Of a DNA stretch of 33,327 bases, positions 17,411-26,508 are shown piece after piece; the first letter of the stretch is position 1; the number at the start of each line of letters is the position of its first letter. The notes under the pieces are model-generated. The model had not been told where the DNA came from and searched no databases. It was given only the letters and a program-made list of their open reading frames with translations. Source of the DNA: Candidatus Cloacimonadota bacterium (lineage in GTDB: Bacteria; Cloacimonadota; Cloacimonadia; Cloacimonadales; Cloacimonadaceae); the NCBI GenBank assembly GCA_029565535.1, contig JAKQNZ010000096.1, positions 1 to 33,327 of the forward strand, given 5' to 3'. Position numbers and translations under genes: made by a program.

Positions 17411-19828
17411 TTACATTATCTCGTTGAGGATCTTGTTCATCATGGTTTGGGCATCGGTCTCCAGCATGTAAGACAGCGGGAAACCAAATACATAAGCTCT
17501 GCTGTTATTTTCGTTTATGCGGCGATAGGCCACCACCTGGTTATTAATCTGGTCAAACTGGACCTGGGTAGGCGGGAAGGTGGCATAGCTTGTAGGTTTG
17601 CATCCGAACCGATAAAGCGAATCGCCCAAGAAGCTGGTGCTTGGGAAATAGGTGAGAGTAGAAAGTCCATGCCGAGCATTCACGATAGTATTGAAGGAAG
17701 CTGGCGTCCCAAACTGAAGATTTACATCGTTATATCCGGTGAGAGCACCCACGGCCTTCTGGAAGAAATACCAATTCGCGGGATTTGGTTTGTTCGGATA
17801 AGGCAGATTTGGAATGGGATCCATCAGTCCCAAGTATCTGAGGAAGGTAGTGCGAGCCCCATCTTTGGAGAGGTTGTCAAGTACGGAAGACAGCAAGTGA
17901 GTGTGTGAAATCAGCATGTTGCCGCCTTTCAGCATGTAAAGTGCATAGGCATCCACATCGTTCACCAGATTTCCCGGGTCTTGGGAATTGTCGTTGTGGT
18001 AAATCACCAGCTTGTATTTCTGCAAATCGGTAAAGGACACTGCTCTGCCGCGGGTATCTTCGGCGGGATTGGGAACTCCGGCTTGAGTTGGATCTGCAGG
18101 ACGGGTATAGACGGTTACATTCCCGGTGTATCCAGCCAGCATATTGGCATACTTTCCATCCACGATTTCATCTGGAGCCTGAGTAGCCTGATTAACGTCA
18201 TCATCTATCACTAAAATGCCTGAACGGTTAGCTGGCTCAATATAGTTGTGCAGATAGAACTTGAAGACTGCAGGATTCGGATCCGCTTCCCCTTGCAGGT
18301 CTACCACGCGAATTTCAAATGTATGTTCGCCAGGTGTGGAGTTTTCGGGAACTGGCAATTGACCGCCGGCCAGCACCACGGTTTGTCCCAATGGTGAATT
18401 CACAGGGATGCGCAACCATCGCTTGCCATTTTCGTCAGGGGGAGTAATGGAATTGGCATAAGGTGGGAAGTTGTATGGCTGGTCGTCGTAGCGCAAATCG
18501 AAGTGAGTTATCTCGCTGAAGTAGTTTTCGTTGGTGACCCGATCAAGCACTACGTCCACTTTTTTGGTGTAGGGGTCTTCGGCGTATACAACCGTTTCGC
18601 CGGCTGTGTTGCCATATTCACCCCACCAACCCCAGCGGACCCATAACTTAAGGTTGCTGGAATGCACCACGGAATATTTGCCTTCCATGTCTTTAAACAG
18701 CGGAGTGGCATAGCGTAAAATACCCTGGGTGGTCGTGGCGGGGAGAACTTCCTCAGTGGAATCGTCGCCATAGTCTTCATAATGATGAGTGCCCACTGCG
18801 TAAGTCTTGGTAGGATAGATCACTGAACGCGGTTTGAAACCGGGTTTAACCATGAAGTCGATCACTGTATTGGAATCGGGAATGGATACCACGCCGGCCA
18901 TGTCGGTCACCCTGGCGGTTACCCGGGTAAAGCGGTTCAGATAAGCTCCCGTGCCGGTATCATAATCATATTCTAAAAATGGTGTGGTGTAACGGGTAAG
19001 AAGGTATTCATTAATCTTACCGGTTTCATTAGAAACGCTGGTTGTAGAAAACCATTCGCTCTGAGAACCGGGGATCACCACGCCGGTAGTATCGGTTTTC
19101 ATGATCTGGAATTCATACTTGTAGGGAATATGAGGAATGAAGGGGTCGGTATCTTGCATGGAGAATTGCAGCTTCAAGCCGGCACCCACCATCTTGCGAT
19201 TGGGATTTCCTTTGGTTGTGGAAATCGTGCAAGTGGGACGTGGGGAAGTGGTCTTGAAGTTTCGCCAGGCTGGCTGAGCTGTAACTGCACCACGATTGTC
19301 GATGGCCACCACTTCAAACTTGCTCATGTTGATGATCGGATTTCCCTGAGCATCGGCAGAGGGGAAGTTGATCACGGCATACTTTTGGGATGTCCAAATG
19401 GTACGTTTGGCTGCAGTATCGTTCAAGGGTATAGATTGATCCGCCCCAGGCAGATAATGAATCACCCAGCCAGTTCCCAAGGTAAGCAGACTGGCGGGAG
19501 TAAGCTCTGCGGCCGTATCGATATACTGGTATCCAGGTGTGGCAATAGGATTGCCGTTGTCATCCAAAATTCTGAAGGCATAACCTGCGATAATTCCGTC
19601 GGGATCGCTGGCATGCCAGTAGATTCTTTGTTGGAATGAGTATGTGGCGGTTGTGTCATAACCGGCGGCTATATAGCTGTCATCCCAGCCTTCAAATGAA
19701 GTTATTTTGATGGTCGGAGCCACATTGGCAAAGCGTGAACCAGATTTGCCACAGCCGGCAACCATCAGCATTAATATTAGAGTCATCACAATGATGGACA
19801 AGAGTTTAACACTCTTAACTTGCATCAT
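17411..19828 (-). CDS. Large lipoprotein of unknown function
   Basis: ~805 aa; MMQVKSVKLLSIIVMTLILMLMVAGCGKS lipoprotein signal; GGGAGGA RBS; C-terminal SGILVIDDDVNQ...YKLVIYHND...GGNMLISHTH resembles an amidotransferase/DUF4350-type fold. Confidence 0.75.
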   Translation of the reverse strand: MMQVKSVKLLSIIVMTLILMLMVAGCGKSGSRFANVAPTIKITSFEGWDDSYIAAGYDTTATYSFQQRIYWHASDPDGIIAGYAFRILDDNGNPIATPGYQYIDTAAELTPASLLTLGTGWVIHYLPGADQSIPLNDTAAKRTIWTSQKYAVINFPSADAQGNPIINMSKFEVVAIDNRGAVTAQPAWRNFKTTSPRPTCTISTTKGNPNRKMVGAGLKLQFSMQDTDPFIPHIPYKYEFQIMKTDTTGVVIPGSQSEWFSTTSVSNETGKINEYLLTRYTTPFLEYDYDTGTGAYLNRFTRVTARVTDMAGVVSIPDSNTVIDFMVKPGFKPRSVIYPTKTYAVGTHHYEDYGDDSTEEVLPATTTQGILRYATPLFKDMEGKYSVVHSSNLKLWVRWGWWGEYGNTAGETVVYAEDPYTKKVDVVLDRVTNENYFSEITHFDLRYDDQPYNFPPYANSITPPDENGKRWLRIPVNSPLGQTVVLAGGQLPVPENSTPGEHTFEIRVVDLQGEADPNPAVFKFYLHNYIEPANRSGILVIDDDVNQATQAPDEIVDGKYANMLAGYTGNVTVYTRPADPTQAGVPNPAEDTRGRAVSFTDLQKYKLVIYHNDNSQDPGNLVNDVDAYALYMLKGGNMLISHTHLLSSVLDNLSKDGARTTFLRYLGLMDPIPNLPYPNKPNPANWYFFQKAVGALTGYNDVNLQFGTPASFNTIVNARHGLSTLTYFPSTSFLGDSLYRFGCKPTSYATFPPTQVQFDQINNQVVAYRRINENNSRAYVFGFPLSYMLETDAQTMMNKILNEIM

Positions 19829-19846
19829 TCCTCCCAAACATCTTGT

Positions 19847-20770
19847 TTAATATTCCTTTCTTTTGGCACTGAAAATCAATGCGATATATTCGTCAATACT
19901 TTTGTTTTGCCCTTGTTGCAAAAGTGTAGCCTTCAGCAGATTGAGATAGAGAACCGAAGTGGTAATCCTGCCTATCCCACCCGGTACTGGCGTTATTGCC
20001 AAAGCTTTATCGTAGCATGATTTATAATCAACATCTCCTACATATAAGCTGGCCCCGCTGCCGTCTTTTACCTCGTTAATACCCACATCCAGGAGTATGG
20101 AATTTTCTTTGATCATCTCTGCTGATACGAAATTCGCCTTACCAATGGCGGTGACCAGGATATCGGCTTGTGAGGTTATCATGGACAGGTTTCTGGTTTG
20201 ACTATGGCACACGGTTACCGTTGCATTGGCAAAGGCTTTTTTCCAAAGCAGCATATTCGCAAGGGGCTTGCCTACGACGTTGCTGCGGCCCAAAACAACC
20301 AGATTTTTCCCCAGGGGATCGATCCCGTAGTATTGCATGCAATAATAAACTGCGGCTGGAGTGCAGGGTAAAAAACCTTCCAGTTCCATCATAATCTTTC
20401 CCAGGTTTGTGGGGTGTAAACAATCCAGGTCTTTATTTGGGGACACTGCTAAGTTTATCCTGCTGTCGCTGATCTGGCGGGGCAGGGGTTTTTGGATCAT
20501 TATTCCGTTTATGCTGTCGTCATTATTCGCGGTTTCGATCAGCTCAAGGAGCACATCCTCGGAGGTGTCGGCAGCCAGGGTATGAAGTCTGCATTCGCAG
20601 CCCAGTTTCGTTCCGCTGTTGATGATGCTTTGAACGTAAAAACTAGAGGCGGGATCCTCTCCCACTTGGATTAGGACCATACAGGGCTTGAGCTGGTAAT
20701 CAGCAATCAGGGTTTTACAAACCCGGTTCAATTCCAAAGATACCGGCTTGCCACTTAGTTCATTCGGCAT
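19847..20770 (-). CDS. folD: FolD-family methylenetetrahydrofolate dehydrogenase (cyclohydrolase lysine replaced)
   Basis: VGEDPASSFYVQSIINSGTKLG, GIMIQKPLP, PNKDLDCLHPTNLG, GRSNVVGKPLANMLL, TPVPGGIGRITTSVL. ATG at 20770 preferred over GTG at 20779, which overlaps the GAAGGTG RBS. Confidence 0.92.
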   Translation of the reverse strand: MPNELSGKPVSLELNRVCKTLIADYQLKPCMVLIQVGEDPASSFYVQSIINSGTKLGCECRLHTLAADTSEDVLLELIETANNDDSINGIMIQKPLPRQISDSRINLAVSPNKDLDCLHPTNLGKIMMELEGFLPCTPAAVYYCMQYYGIDPLGKNLVVLGRSNVVGKPLANMLLWKKAFANATVTVCHSQTRNLSMITSQADILVTAIGKANFVSAEMIKENSILLDVGINEVKDGSGASLYVGDVDYKSCYDKALAITPVPGGIGRITTSVLYLNLLKATLLQQGQNKSIDEYIALIFSAKRKEY

Positions 20771-21557
20771 TTGTTTCACCTTCTATTATTCTGCGTATCC
20801 GCTCAATTTTACAAGCCTTGCCTTGGTTGTCAAGCTCCAAAAAAACTGCATTGACCTGTAAGCCCAGATGAGATGATTCATAGCGCGATGGAATACAGCT
20901 AATAAGCTTGTTTACGATTATCTCCTTGCGAACTCCGATCACACTGTCGTGCGAGCCGGTCATCCCGATGTCGGTAATGTATGCAGTCCCTTGGGGTAGT
21001 ATTTCTTCATCGGCGGTTTGGATATGAGTATGTGTTCCCAACACTGCTGCCAGCTTTCCATCGGCAAACCAGCCCAAAGCTCTTTTTTCGCTGGTTGATT
21101 CTGCATGAATATCCAGGATTATAGGTATATCTTCTTTGTCTTTCTGATGATCCCAAAAGTTTTGTAGAGATGTGAAGGGGTTGTCGCAGGGGGGCATATA
21201 AATCTGTCCACAAAGGCTGATTATTCCTAGCTTGAGTCCCTCGTTTTCCAAAACTCCATAGGGATTCCCAGGAGTAATCTCAGGGTAGTTTCGAGGTTTG
21301 ATAATCTTGTTTTGGTTAGCAATATAGCTAAGGGATTCAGCTCTGTCCCAGAGATGATTACCGCCAGTTACAGCATGAACGCCTGCCTGAAGCAGAGGAT
21401 AAAGTGTTTTCTCAGTAAGCCCTTTGCCATCGGCAAGATTTTCTGCGTTAGCCAAAATAAAATCCGGCCTGAATTCATCTTTCAGGCCGGGTAAAGAGCT
21501 TAGTAGCGCTTCTCTTCCGGCTTTGCCATAAACATCGCCAAAGAAGATGATTCGCAT
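20760..21557 (-). CDS. ymdB: YmdB-type metallophosphoesterase (TIGR00282 family)
   Basis: MRIIFFGDVYGKAGREALL, NAENLADGKGLT, TGGNHLWDR, GTHTHIQTADEEIL, TDIGMTG; directly downstream of rny. Confidence 0.92.
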   Translation of the reverse strand: MRIIFFGDVYGKAGREALLSSLPGLKDEFRPDFILANAENLADGKGLTEKTLYPLLQAGVHAVTGGNHLWDRAESLSYIANQNKIIKPRNYPEITPGNPYGVLENEGLKLGIISLCGQIYMPPCDNPFTSLQNFWDHQKDKEDIPIILDIHAESTSEKRALGWFADGKLAAVLGTHTHIQTADEEILPQGTAYITDIGMTGSHDSVIGVRKEIIVNKLISCIPSRYESSHLGLQVNAVFLELDNQGKACKIERIRRIIEGETNAE

Positions 21558-23128
21558 TATTTTGCCATGGCTATCTGCCGGGTTTCTCTAATCACGGTTA
21601 CTTTAATCTGGCCGGGATATTGCACCTGCTTTTCGATCGAAGCGGCAATCTCCGTAGCCAAAAGTGTGGTCTGATTTTCGTCGATCACGCTAGGTTCGAC
21701 AATTATGCGCAGTTCACGGCCTGCCTGGATGGCATAGGATTTATTTACACCTTCCACGCCATTAGCGATTTCTTCTAGCTTGGCCAGACGCTGCATATAG
21801 GTTTCCAGCATTTCACGCCGGGCTCCGGGTCGAGCTCCGGATATGGCGTCGGATGCCTGAGCTAAAGCGGCGTAAACCGAAAGAGCTTCCACTTCTTCGT
21901 GGTGCGCTTCAATGGCATTCACAATCAGTTTGCCTTCACCATTCTTCCTGGCCAGATTTGCGCCTATGATGGCATGTGTTCCGTCAAACTCGTGATCCAC
22001 GGCCTTTCCGATATCGTGCAGTAAGCCGGCACGACGGGCGATTTCCTGATCCAGATTCAGTTCTGCAGCCAGGATTCCGCAAATCCAGGCAGCTTCTATG
22101 GAATGTTGAAGCACATTTTGGCCATAACTGGTACGGTAATGCAAACGCCCTAAAATCTTGATAAGATTGGGGGAGATATTGTGGATATTGGTTTCAAGCA
22201 CGGCTTTTTCTCCTATTTTGATGAGCGTTTCCTCCATTTCCTTGGTGGTCTTGGAGATCACTTCCTCGATGCGTCCGGGATGAATTCGTCCATCGGAGAT
22301 TAGTTTCTCCAGGGCAAGCCTGGCTATTTCACGGCGCACTGGATCGAAGCAACTTAAAACAACCGCCTCAGGGGTATCATCGATTATCAGATCTACACCA
22401 CTGGCTTTTTCAAAGGTTCGGATGTTTCTGCCTTCGCGGCCAATGATGCGTCCCTTCATTTCGTCCGAAGGCAACGAGACCACAGAAACCGTGGTTTCAG
22501 AAACATGATCGACAGCCATGCGTTGAATGGCGGTTGAGAGTATTTCCGCGGCTTTCTTGCTGGCGTCCAGTTTTAGCTGTTCCACTGTTAAACGCACGTC
22601 ATTGGCAGCTACTTGTCTGGCTTGGGAAATGAGTTCTTCACGAAGCCTGGACACCGCTTCCTCTCGCGAAAGACCGGCTATTTCGGCCAGTTTGTTTTTT
22701 TGGTCGGTAATAATGTTTTCCAGGTCCTGTTTGCGCTGTATCAATTCATCGTCTTTGGTCTTCAGTTTCTTTTCCTGTTCGGTTAAGTTGCTTTCTTTTT
22801 TGTCCAGCGAATCAAGGCGCTTATCAAGACTGCTGAGGCGTTCATTGTATTTCTTTTCTTGTGCTCGCAGTTCTTTTTGGCGTTCTTTTACTTCTTCGTC
22901 CAGAATCCGTTTTTGTTTGAACCATTCTTCTCTGGCTTCCAAAAGAGCGGCTTTCTTGGCGTTTTCAGCCTCCTGTTTCGCTTCTTTTTTCATGTCCTCG
23001 GCGATCTTGGTAGCCTGAGAGATTAGTTTGAATGTGGTATTGCGTTTAGAAATGTAAATAACCAGTGCAATTACAAAGCCGATAACTGCACCTATACCTA
23101 TGGCAAGTAAGGGATTTATGGTCGACAT
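21557..23128 (-). CDS. rny: Ribonuclease Y
   Basis: 523 aa; N-terminal TM helix, long coiled coil, KH domain (GRIIGREGRNIRTFEKASGVDLIIDDTPE), HD domain (LLHDIGKAVDHEFDGTHA). Confidence 0.97.
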   Translation of the reverse strand: MSTINPLLAIGIGAVIGFVIALVIYISKRNTTFKLISQATKIAEDMKKEAKQEAENAKKAALLEAREEWFKQKRILDEEVKERQKELRAQEKKYNERLSSLDKRLDSLDKKESNLTEQEKKLKTKDDELIQRKQDLENIITDQKNKLAEIAGLSREEAVSRLREELISQARQVAANDVRLTVEQLKLDASKKAAEILSTAIQRMAVDHVSETTVSVVSLPSDEMKGRIIGREGRNIRTFEKASGVDLIIDDTPEAVVLSCFDPVRREIARLALEKLISDGRIHPGRIEEVISKTTKEMEETLIKIGEKAVLETNIHNISPNLIKILGRLHYRTSYGQNVLQHSIEAAWICGILAAELNLDQEIARRAGLLHDIGKAVDHEFDGTHAIIGANLARKNGEGKLIVNAIEAHHEEVEALSVYAALAQASDAISGARPGARREMLETYMQRLAKLEEIANGVEGVNKSYAIQAGRELRIIVEPSVIDENQTTLLATEIAASIEKQVQYPGQIKVTVIRETRQIAMAK

Positions 23129-23181
23129 AGATTTGTTCCTTTTTTATAATCTATATAACTTTGGACTGGCCAAAGCGAATT

Positions 23182-23352
23182 AAAAAGCCCGCATGAACCG
23201 TGTAAGCTTGTCATTTCAAAGCCAAGCATAAAGTGGGCGCCTACCTTTTGAGCTTTATGTATCCGGAACTGGCCGGCTCGCATGCCGCTCATGGCTTGGC
23301 TCCCCAATCAGAAGTAGCTTTTATGCAATTCATATCACGAGTTCTGCAGGCA
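23182..23352 (-). ncRNA. ssrS: 6S RNA (SsrS) candidate
   Basis: Closing stem CCTGCA-GAAC-t-CGTG / CACG-GTTC-a-TGCGGG; inner stem AGCCAAGC/GCTTGGCT separated from it by a large asymmetric bubble; distal CATAAAG...CTTTATG hairpin; U-run at the 3' end; lies between zapA and rny. Confidence 0.8.
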
Positions 23353-23360
23353 AAAGAGAA

Positions 23361-23624
23361 TTATGAGATTATTCTGGAGATCATCTGATTCATGCGTTCC
23401 AGCTCGGTTCCTAGTTCCAGATTTCGGTCGCCAAGATCGATGACCTGCTCTTGCTGTTGAAGGCAGATAAGTAGTAGCAGTTTGGTGAAGTCAAGATTGT
23501 CGTATTGGCTGCTCAGTTCGTTTATCTGGCGATTTATCTCATCTGCTACGCGGGTAGTTTTTTCGGGATCGTCGCTTCGCAGACGGAAACGTCGTCCGAA
23601 AATCTCTACTTCAACAGCATGCAT
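23361..23624 (-). CDS. zapA: Cell division protein ZapA
   Basis: 87 aa; VEIFGRRFRLRSDDPEKTTRVADEINRQINEL with C-terminal coiled coil. Confidence 0.9.
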   Translation of the reverse strand: MHAVEVEIFGRRFRLRSDDPEKTTRVADEINRQINELSSQYDNLDFTKLLLLICLQQQEQVIDLGDRNLELGTELERMNQMISRIIS

Positions 23625-23627
23625 CTA

Positions 23628-23951
23628 TTATTCCCCAAATTCCGGCAGGGGGATAATGCTGTCGATTTTCTTTATTGCACCTTCGGCCAGGGTTTCAAAT
23701 CCGGCCAGAATCTTCTGAAGTTCATTATAACGGGTTTCCAGTTTGTTGAATTCCTCTTGCAGGGTTTGGTATTTGTTTTCCTGCATTTCATTCTGGCTTC
23801 CGCTTGCCTCGATTTGGGCGAAAAGCTGCGAGTTTTCTTCGGTGAGTTGTGCTACTTTGTTCTCCAGTTCTTCCAGCTTCTGTTTGTCCAGCGTATACTG
23901 GTCTATCAATTTTTGTATCTTGTCTTGTAGGTTTACTACATGGCTTTCCAT
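23628..23951 (-). CDS. Small coiled-coil protein (possibly ZapB-like)
   Basis: 107 aa, heptad-rich throughout (LQDKIQKLIDQYTLDKQKLEELENKVAQLTEENSQLF...); stop lies 4 nt before the zapA start. Confidence 0.75.
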   Translation of the reverse strand: MESHVVNLQDKIQKLIDQYTLDKQKLEELENKVAQLTEENSQLFAQIEASGSQNEMQENKYQTLQEEFNKLETRYNELQKILAGFETLAEGAIKKIDSIIPLPEFGE

Positions 23952-23955
23952 TATT

Positions 23956-26508
23956 TTACCTCATTGTTATCTGCCATTTGTCTTGCAGGGTTTTTATAAC
24001 TAATTCAACAAGTTGATCCACTCGTTCATCTGTCAATGTTTTTTCTTTGTCCTGAATTTTTAAATGCAGGGACAAGCTTCTATATCCGCTGGGAACCTGT
24101 TTTCCGCGGTATTCGTCGAAGGGGCTAAGCTCGCAGATCAGGTCCGGATTCAAAGATAGTATCTCCTGGTGAATATCCTGCCAGCCAATTGAGTCGGCGA
24201 TTAGGAAAGAAATATCGCGGACAACTGAGGGAAAGCGTGAAAGCTCATTAAAGACCCGTTGCAAATGGCGTGTGGCTTCGATGATATCTTCCAGATGCAT
24301 CTCCAATATCCAGATGTCCTGCTTCAGTTCCAGGGTATCAATTCCAAATGTCTGTGCAATATCTGCTCTCAGCTTGCCATAATAAGCTAATTGCTTTCCT
24401 TGAAACAGGTATTGGCTTGATTCAGCGGTTTGCAGGAATGGCTCGCTGGCTGGTTGGCAGGTGTATTCCCGCAAACCGAGCAGATCCAGCAATTCCTCCA
24501 CTACGCCTTTGGGATATGATGCGTTTATCATGGCTGCTTTGTGTTGCCAATGCTCATTTTGGATTCTTCCACAGAGTGCAGCAGCCAAGTGATAGGGTTC
24601 ATAGCTCAGGCCTTCAGCTTTGTGATAAGTTTTACCCAGTTCGAAGAGCTTGATGTTTTTTTCACCGTGATTCAGATTGTAAACCAGGTTTTGCAGAAGC
24701 TGGGGAACCAGCGAAGTGCGCATCGCGCTCTGATTGCTGCTTTGGGGGTTCTTCAATCTTAGCATATCCAGCTTGGGATCCTTTTCCGCATATCCCAGCT
24801 TCAGCATCAGGGCTGAATCGGAAAAGCTGTAGTTCAGAGTTTCAAAAAATCCCCTGGATACAATGTATTCCGCAGCAACTTTCTTTATCCTGTAGGCATG
24901 ACGATCCATCACCTGACGGGGAATTGTCTTCACTGGTACCTTGTCGTATCCATCCAATCTGGCAAGCTCTTCGATCAGGTCTATTTCACGCTCCAGGTCT
25001 ATTCTGTAGGGTGGGATTTCATAATATTGAGTGTGAACGCAATCCGGTAACTCGGTGAACTCCGTCTTACCCTGTTTCATTTCCTCGGCGTGATGGCAGT
25101 AAAGCTTGGCAACATCTGTAATCTTTCCGGGAATCCAGCATCCATATTGGATAAACTTCAAGCCCAGTTTTTTCAGATAGTCCATTATAGCATTGTCGTT
25201 CAGTTCATATCCGATCACCTGTTTGTATCTGCTGGGACGAATGCCAAGAACCTGGGGCTGGGACGGATTTGGCCAATTGTCATGTACTTTGGGGCAGAGC
25301 TTGCCATTTGCCAGTTCACTGATCAATTTGGCGGCGCGCAAAGAAGCTGCGTCTGTGGCATGATCGCTTAGGTGCCGCTCGAAACGGTACGATGAGTCGG
25401 TGCTAAGCTTTAGCTTGTAAGATGTTCTGCGAATCGAGCCAGGATGAAAGGCTGCGCTTTCCAATACTACCATGCAAGTTTCGGGATTTATGCCGGATTG
25501 CTCAGAGCCCATTACACCAGCCAACGCAGAGGGACTTTCTCCATCTCCGATTACCAGGTCTTCGCTGTCAAGAGTGTAGGTCTTACCGTCTAAAGCCGTG
25601 AAAGTTTCATTGTCTTCAGCTCGGCGAACTACGATAGCAGGGACCGTATCTCCAGGTAGGCTGCGAAGTCTTGCATAGTCAAAAGCATGCAGGGGATGAC
25701 CATATTCCAGCATCACAAAGTTCGTGATGTCCACCAGATTGCTGATCGGCCTGAGTCCGGATTTGATCAGAGCGGTTTTCATCCAAAGCGGAGATTGTCC
25801 TGTTTGCACATCGACAAAGAGTCTGGCAGTATAGCGGGGGCACTTTTCAGTGTCATTGATCACCAGCTTTAAAGCCAAGTCTTGTTTTGCGAAATACTCG
25901 TCCTCAATTTTGGTGTCGGGCATGATAAGTGGACGGGATAACTTTGCGGAAAGGTCTCTGGCGATGCCAAGATAACCCAGCAGATCTGGCCGGTTTGGAG
26001 TGATCTCAAGTTCAAAGATTGTATCCGGCAAATCATATAGGTCATTTACGCTGATTCCGATTGCAGTTTCGTAGGGAAGCTCGATGATTCCGGCATGATT
26101 GTCGGAAATGCCCAATTCCTTTTCCGAGCAGAGCATTCCGTGCGATTCCACACCTCTTATCTTAGCCTTGCCGATTGTATAACCCGGCAATTCACTTCCC
26201 GGCAGGGCGATGATGGCCATCATTCCAGCATGGCAATTGGGAGCACCACAGATCACTTGCACATAGCCTGCTTCGTTTTTTTCGGGATAATCATATTCGC
26301 CGATATCCACCAGGCATTGCTGCAAATGGTCAGTTTTGGGAACTGCCACGGCAGAAACCACTTTGGCGCTTATCACGCTTTTGGGCAGAGCAGGAAGCTC
26401 TTTTACAGCTTCCACTTCGATGCCGGCAAAGGTTAGCAGTTTTTCCAGTTCGGCAGTGCTTTCACCAAGCTCGATGTACTTCTTCAGCCAGTTCAAAGAG
26501 ATAATCAT
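23956..26508 (-). CDS. pheT: Phenylalanyl-tRNA synthetase beta subunit
   Basis: 850 aa; MIISLNWLKKYIEL, N-terminal tRNA-binding domain, B3/B4, B5, core and FDX-ACB domains; overlaps the pheS stop. Confidence 0.97.
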   Translation of the reverse strand: MIISLNWLKKYIELGESTAELEKLLTFAGIEVEAVKELPALPKSVISAKVVSAVAVPKTDHLQQCLVDIGEYDYPEKNEAGYVQVICGAPNCHAGMMAIIALPGSELPGYTIGKAKIRGVESHGMLCSEKELGISDNHAGIIELPYETAIGISVNDLYDLPDTIFELEITPNRPDLLGYLGIARDLSAKLSRPLIMPDTKIEDEYFAKQDLALKLVINDTEKCPRYTARLFVDVQTGQSPLWMKTALIKSGLRPISNLVDITNFVMLEYGHPLHAFDYARLRSLPGDTVPAIVVRRAEDNETFTALDGKTYTLDSEDLVIGDGESPSALAGVMGSEQSGINPETCMVVLESAAFHPGSIRRTSYKLKLSTDSSYRFERHLSDHATDAASLRAAKLISELANGKLCPKVHDNWPNPSQPQVLGIRPSRYKQVIGYELNDNAIMDYLKKLGLKFIQYGCWIPGKITDVAKLYCHHAEEMKQGKTEFTELPDCVHTQYYEIPPYRIDLEREIDLIEELARLDGYDKVPVKTIPRQVMDRHAYRIKKVAAEYIVSRGFFETLNYSFSDSALMLKLGYAEKDPKLDMLRLKNPQSSNQSAMRTSLVPQLLQNLVYNLNHGEKNIKLFELGKTYHKAEGLSYEPYHLAAALCGRIQNEHWQHKAAMINASYPKGVVEELLDLLGLREYTCQPASEPFLQTAESSQYLFQGKQLAYYGKLRADIAQTFGIDTLELKQDIWILEMHLEDIIEATRHLQRVFNELSRFPSVVRDISFLIADSIGWQDIHQEILSLNPDLICELSPFDEYRGKQVPSGYRSLSLHLKIQDKEKTLTDERVDQLVELVIKTLQDKWQITMR

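Noticed and set aside
17447-17908. 153-aa plus-strand ORF
   Set aside because: Antisense to the lipoprotein CDS; no recognisable motif.
22527-23018. 163-aa Ser/Phe-rich plus-strand ORF
   Set aside because: Antisense to the RNase Y coiled coil; low-complexity shadow ORF.
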